A stretch of DNA of 64,000 bases from Opitutales bacterium (GTDB lineage Bacteria > Verrucomicrobiota > Verrucomicrobiia > Opitutales > UBA2987). The DNA lies in NCBI GenBank assembly GCA_021772515.1, contig JAJFLU010000020.1:1-64000 (forward strand). Reading direction: 5' to 3'. Below, piece by piece: positions 61,329 to 64,000 of this stretch (positions are counted from its first letter, which is position 1; the number at the start of each line of letters is the position of its first letter). The position numbers were made by a program, and so were the translations under genes. Under the pieces are notes generated by a model. It saw nothing but the letters and a program-made list of their open reading frames with translations, was not told the DNA's origin and did not search any database.

Positions 61329-61900
61329 AAGGTTGCCGGAGTTAAAATTTTTCTCAAAGCGCCCAGTGCGTAGCGGTAACGGGAGGCTGCCGTATTGGCG
61401 GAAATACCCAGGGTTTTGCCAATCTCCTCAAAAGTCAGCTCGCCCCATATTTTGAGGACAAGGACCTCGCGCTGCTCATTGGGCAAATTTTTCATGGCTT
61501 CCTGTAGGCTGTGGTTTCGCTCCTGTTCCTCTAAAGGGCATTGAAACCAGTTATCTTCCGATAAATCGAATTCCAACGCCTTCTGCTCCCGGTTCGCCCG
61601 GCGGGAATCCCTGCGACCCAAGTCAATAGCGGTATGGCGAATCGCCTGAAAAACAATCGCTGGCTCTGGCCCGCCGTGGGCTTTGTGGTTTTTCCAAACT
61701 CGCACAATTGCTTCCTGGAGAACATCTTCGGCATCGGAGAGAGTTTTTGTTTGCTGGCGGGCGAAAAGGAGAAACCTCGGCCCATAGGTTGAAAACCAGG
61801 CTTTCCATAAAGGTCGGTTATCCGGCATATCCATTTGGTTTGTGACATCTTTCAACACCTTAAGCGTCACTGACCGCTCCTTTTGTCTAAAAGTTCGCAA
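61325..61900 (-). CDS. ECF-like sigma factor
   Basis: A 191-residue protein. Region 2 has WFSTYGPRFLLFARQQTKTL and DAEDVLQEAIVRVW. Region 4 has PNEQREVLVLKIWGELTFEE and ISANTAASRYRYALGALRKI. The start is uncertain: TTG 61900 has GGAGGAGG ten bases upstream and is used here, whereas ATG 61834 (MDMPDNRPLW) would still leave both regions. The gene diverges from the dehydrogenase at 61973. Confidence 0.85.
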   Translation of the reverse strand: MRTFRQKERSVTLKVLKDVTNQMDMPDNRPLWKAWFSTYGPRFLLFARQQTKTLSDAEDVLQEAIVRVWKNHKAHGGPEPAIVFQAIRHTAIDLGRRDSRRANREQKALEFDLSEDNWFQCPLEEQERNHSLQEAMKNLPNEQREVLVLKIWGELTFEEIGKTLGISANTAASRYRYALGALRKILTPATL

Positions 61901-61972
61901 AAAATGAAAACCTCCTCCATTAACCTTGCTCGGTAAAATTTAATATTCTCCATCCAGCAAGATCAAATATCC

Positions 61973-63064
61973 ATGTCCGATCAATATTTTGTCATTCCCT
62001 TTGACCTTCATAACAGCTTGGTATTCGAGGCCTACCGGCAGCGCGGATTTACTCCCGAGGAGTCCGAATGCGGGGTGCGTATGGCCGCGAGCGCGTCGCG
62101 GCATGGAATTCGCACCCATAATGCCCTCAAAGCTCTCCATCTGGATGCGCTTATCGGCAGTGGCGCAGGGGGCTGCCAGCCGGGCGCGGCGATCGAAAAA
62201 CGACCCTGCAAATTCGAGGCAAGCCAGATTTGGAACGCCAATCGGAAAATGGGGCAGGCCGTTGCCTACGAGGCGATGGATACCTGCAAAAAAATGGCCG
62301 ACAAATACGGAGTGGGCATCGTCAGTGTGGACAACGCATTCCACTACCTGTGGGGCGGCGGCTATGTCATGGATGCGGCCCGAGAGGGCTATATCGCCTA
62401 TACCAATTGCACCTCCGCTCTGGCCGAGGTGGTCCCATTTTCCGGCAGGGGCGTTACCTTGGGGACCAACCCCCACAGTTGGGGCCTTCCCACCACAGAG
62501 GCCATCGGTTTTCCCATAGTGATCGACTGGGCAACCTCGGTGGTTTCCATGGGGCGGGTGCAGCAATTTGCCCGTGAAAATATACCCCTGCCGCCGGATG
62601 CCGCCATCGATGCCGAGGGTAATCCCACCACCGACGCCTCCAAGGCCAAGGCGCTTCTGCCCTTCGGGGCACATAAAGGCTATAGTTTATGTTTATACAA
62701 CGAGATATTGGCCGCTTTGATCGGGGGTTCCCTGCCGACATTGCGTGGTCGATCCGGTGTCGAGGATGAAAAGCATTCCACCTGCTTCTTTTTCCAGGTA
62801 ATTCACCCGGAGGCTCTCAGTTCCGGGGCATTCGCCCAGGGGCGGGGCCAGATGGGAAACGTAAAATCCGTAATCGAGGATATTCTTGGTCACGGAAACG
62901 AAAATTGTCTCCTGCCCGGCCAAATCGAGGCCGATGGGGCAGCCCGGAGTGAGAAAAACGGCGGTCTCCTGTTTACCGAAGCCGAAATTGAGGCATTCGG
63001 CGAAATAGCCAACGATTGCGGATTGTCCGCCTGGAAACTGGAAAATTTTCAACCCGCGGAATAA
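61973..63064 (+). CDS. Ldh_2-family malate/L-lactate/sulfolactate dehydrogenase
   Basis: A 363-residue NAD(P)-dependent enzyme of the type-2 malate/L-lactate dehydrogenase family (YlbC/AllD/ComC), unrelated to the Rossmann LDH family. Blocks are SASRHGIRTHN (substrate and catalytic region), VDNAFHYLWGGGYVMDAA, LGTNPHSWGLPT and LPFGAHKGYSLCLYNEIL. The substrate could be malate, ureidoglycolate, 2,3-diketogulonate or sulfolactate and cannot be resolved here. Neighbours give no pathway context. Confidence 0.85.
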   Translation: MSDQYFVIPFDLHNSLVFEAYRQRGFTPEESECGVRMAASASRHGIRTHNALKALHLDALIGSGAGGCQPGAAIEKRPCKFEASQIWNANRKMGQAVAYEAMDTCKKMADKYGVGIVSVDNAFHYLWGGGYVMDAAREGYIAYTNCTSALAEVVPFSGRGVTLGTNPHSWGLPTTEAIGFPIVIDWATSVVSMGRVQQFARENIPLPPDAAIDAEGNPTTDASKAKALLPFGAHKGYSLCLYNEILAALIGGSLPTLRGRSGVEDEKHSTCFFFQVIHPEALSSGAFAQGRGQMGNVKSVIEDILGHGNENCLLPGQIEADGAARSEKNGGLLFTEAEIEAFGEIANDCGLSAWKLENFQPAE

Positions 63065-63119
63065 ACTTTTTTTCATTAAACTTGTAAATCTACCAAAATC
63101 TTTTCACACCATAGCCATT

Positions 63120-64000
63120 ATGCTGGATCCTGAAGTAAGAGCCAAAGTCGAAGAAATTACGAAACGCGCCGGATACCTGTGGAGGTATCTTTGACGTCGA
63201 TAATAAAAGAGTGGAAATAGCCCGTCTGGAAGAGCAGATGGGGCAGCCCGGTTTTTGGGATAACCAGAATGTCGCTCAGGAAACCGCGACCAAGGTAAGT
63301 CGGCTGAAGAATTCATTGAGCAAAATTACCGATTTTACGGAAAAGGTGGAGGAGCTGCAGTTGATGTGCGAGCTCGTGGCCGAGTCGGCGGACGGTGAAT
63401 CAGCCGAATATGAGACTGAAATCACATCGCAGGTGGCGGCCATGTCGGAGGGGATCGATAGTCTCGAAGTCGAGTCCTTTTTGTCCGGCCCGCACGATTC
63501 CTGCAATGCCATCTTGAGCATCCATGCGGGAGCCGGAGGGACGGAGTCCTGCGATTGGGCCGAAATGCTGTTGAGGATGTATTGCCGATGGGCGGAAAGG
63601 CGTGGTTACAGCGCCGAGGTGCAGGACATTCTTTCCGGTGAAGAGGCGGGAATCAGCCGGGCGACGGTTTTGATTTCGGGCGATAATGCCTATGGATACG
63701 CCAAAGCGGAGCGCGGTGTGCACCGGCTGGTTCGCATAAGCCCGTTTGACTCGAATAAAAAGCGGCATACCTCATTTGCGGCTGTGGATGTGATTGCCGA
63801 AATCGTGGACGATATCGATTTGGATTTGGAGGATGATGATATTCGGGTGGATACCTATCGCTCGAGCGGAAAAGGCGGCCAGCATGTCAACAAAACCGAT
63901 TCCGCCGTTCGCCTGACCCATATTCCCACCGGGATCGTGGTGGCGTGTCAAAACGAGCGCTCCCAGCATAAAAACAAGGCCACCGCCATGAAGGTGCTCA
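63120..64000 (+). CDS. prfB: peptide chain release factor 2, with programmed +1 frameshift (3' truncated by window)
   Basis: RF2 recognises UGA and UAA and releases the peptide. The zero frame runs 24 codons from ATG 63120 to CTT then TGA (63192-63194). The +1 frame continues as [20 protein letters not shown] and onward. Domain blocks are [20 protein letters not shown], and GGQ (63874-63882) within [20 protein letters not shown], which contacts the peptidyl-transferase centre. The coding path is 63120-63191 joined to 63193 onward. The C-terminus lies outside the window. Confidence 0.96.
63181..63195 (+). promoter_or_regulatory. RF2 autoregulatory +1 frameshift site
   Basis: GGAGG acts as an internal Shine-Dalgarno-like element, followed by TAT CTT TGA C. 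The stretch GGTATCTTTGAC is identical to the E. coli prfB frameshift site, with the same spacing from the G-rich element. When RF2 is low, ribosomes pause at TGA and slip from CTT to TTT, making full-length RF2. Confidence 0.95.

Overview
The window is a bacterial chromosomal segment of moderate GC content with tightly packed genes. The best guess for the host is Verrucomicrobiota (Opitutae-like). This is inference from three things: very large RCC1/CARDB secreted proteins ending in Asp-rich TSP3-like tails, a type-A RNase P RNA, and a short bS22/mS38-type ribosomal protein. No 16S rRNA or tRNA gene was found to confirm it.

Layout. 1-139: left end of an IS3-family element, with the OrfA start and a terminal inverted repeat. 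279-5961: housekeeping block with a SRPBCC protein, ilvB on the minus strand (preceded by a candidate Leu-rich leader peptide), a YmdB-type phosphoesterase, rnpB, rpsT, a RluA-like protein with an altered catalytic residue, and a 32-residue bS22-like gene. 6404-30511: an operon-like run of pilM, pilN-like, pilO-like, pilP-like and a secretin, then two giant paralogous secreted proteins of 2102 and 4288 residues. The larger contains three consecutive ~800-residue super-repeats. 30513-37747: SGNH hydrolase, CPBP protease, polyprenyl synthase, an ECF sigma/anti-sigma/HtrA-like pseudoprotease locus with an apparent frameshift in its signal peptide, fumC and a YjbQ protein.

37762-46218: surface-polysaccharide genes (GDP-mannose 3,5-epimerase-like, WecG/TagA family, arabinose-5-phosphate isomerase), an orphan sugar-binding lipoprotein, a LysM lipoprotein, then a coupled cysteine desulfurase-recF-TSUP run followed by ruvC. 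46246-51436: a minus-strand cluster of DUF547, TVP38/TMEM64, a MerA-like flavoprotein and two glycosyltransferases. 51588-56367: a sigma/anti-sigma pair leading a cytochrome c, a P460-like cytochrome, YceI and a GT-C mannosyltransferase-like protein. 56412-64000: queA, acs, a second sigma/anti-sigma/PDZ locus ending in a clear terminator, a type-2 malate/lactate dehydrogenase, and prfB with a classical programmed +1 frameshift, cut by the window end.

The most unusual content is the secretin module followed directly by the two giant proteins. No pilus ATPase, platform protein or pilin lies in the window. A working hypothesis is that the secretin complex and these RCC1/CARDB proteins form a cell-surface or secretion system. 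Two ECF sigma/anti-sigma/PDZ loci, one with a proteolytically dead HtrA-like domain, suggest envelope-stress circuits with non-protease PDZ sensors. No CRISPR array, tRNA, prophage or replication origin was recognised.
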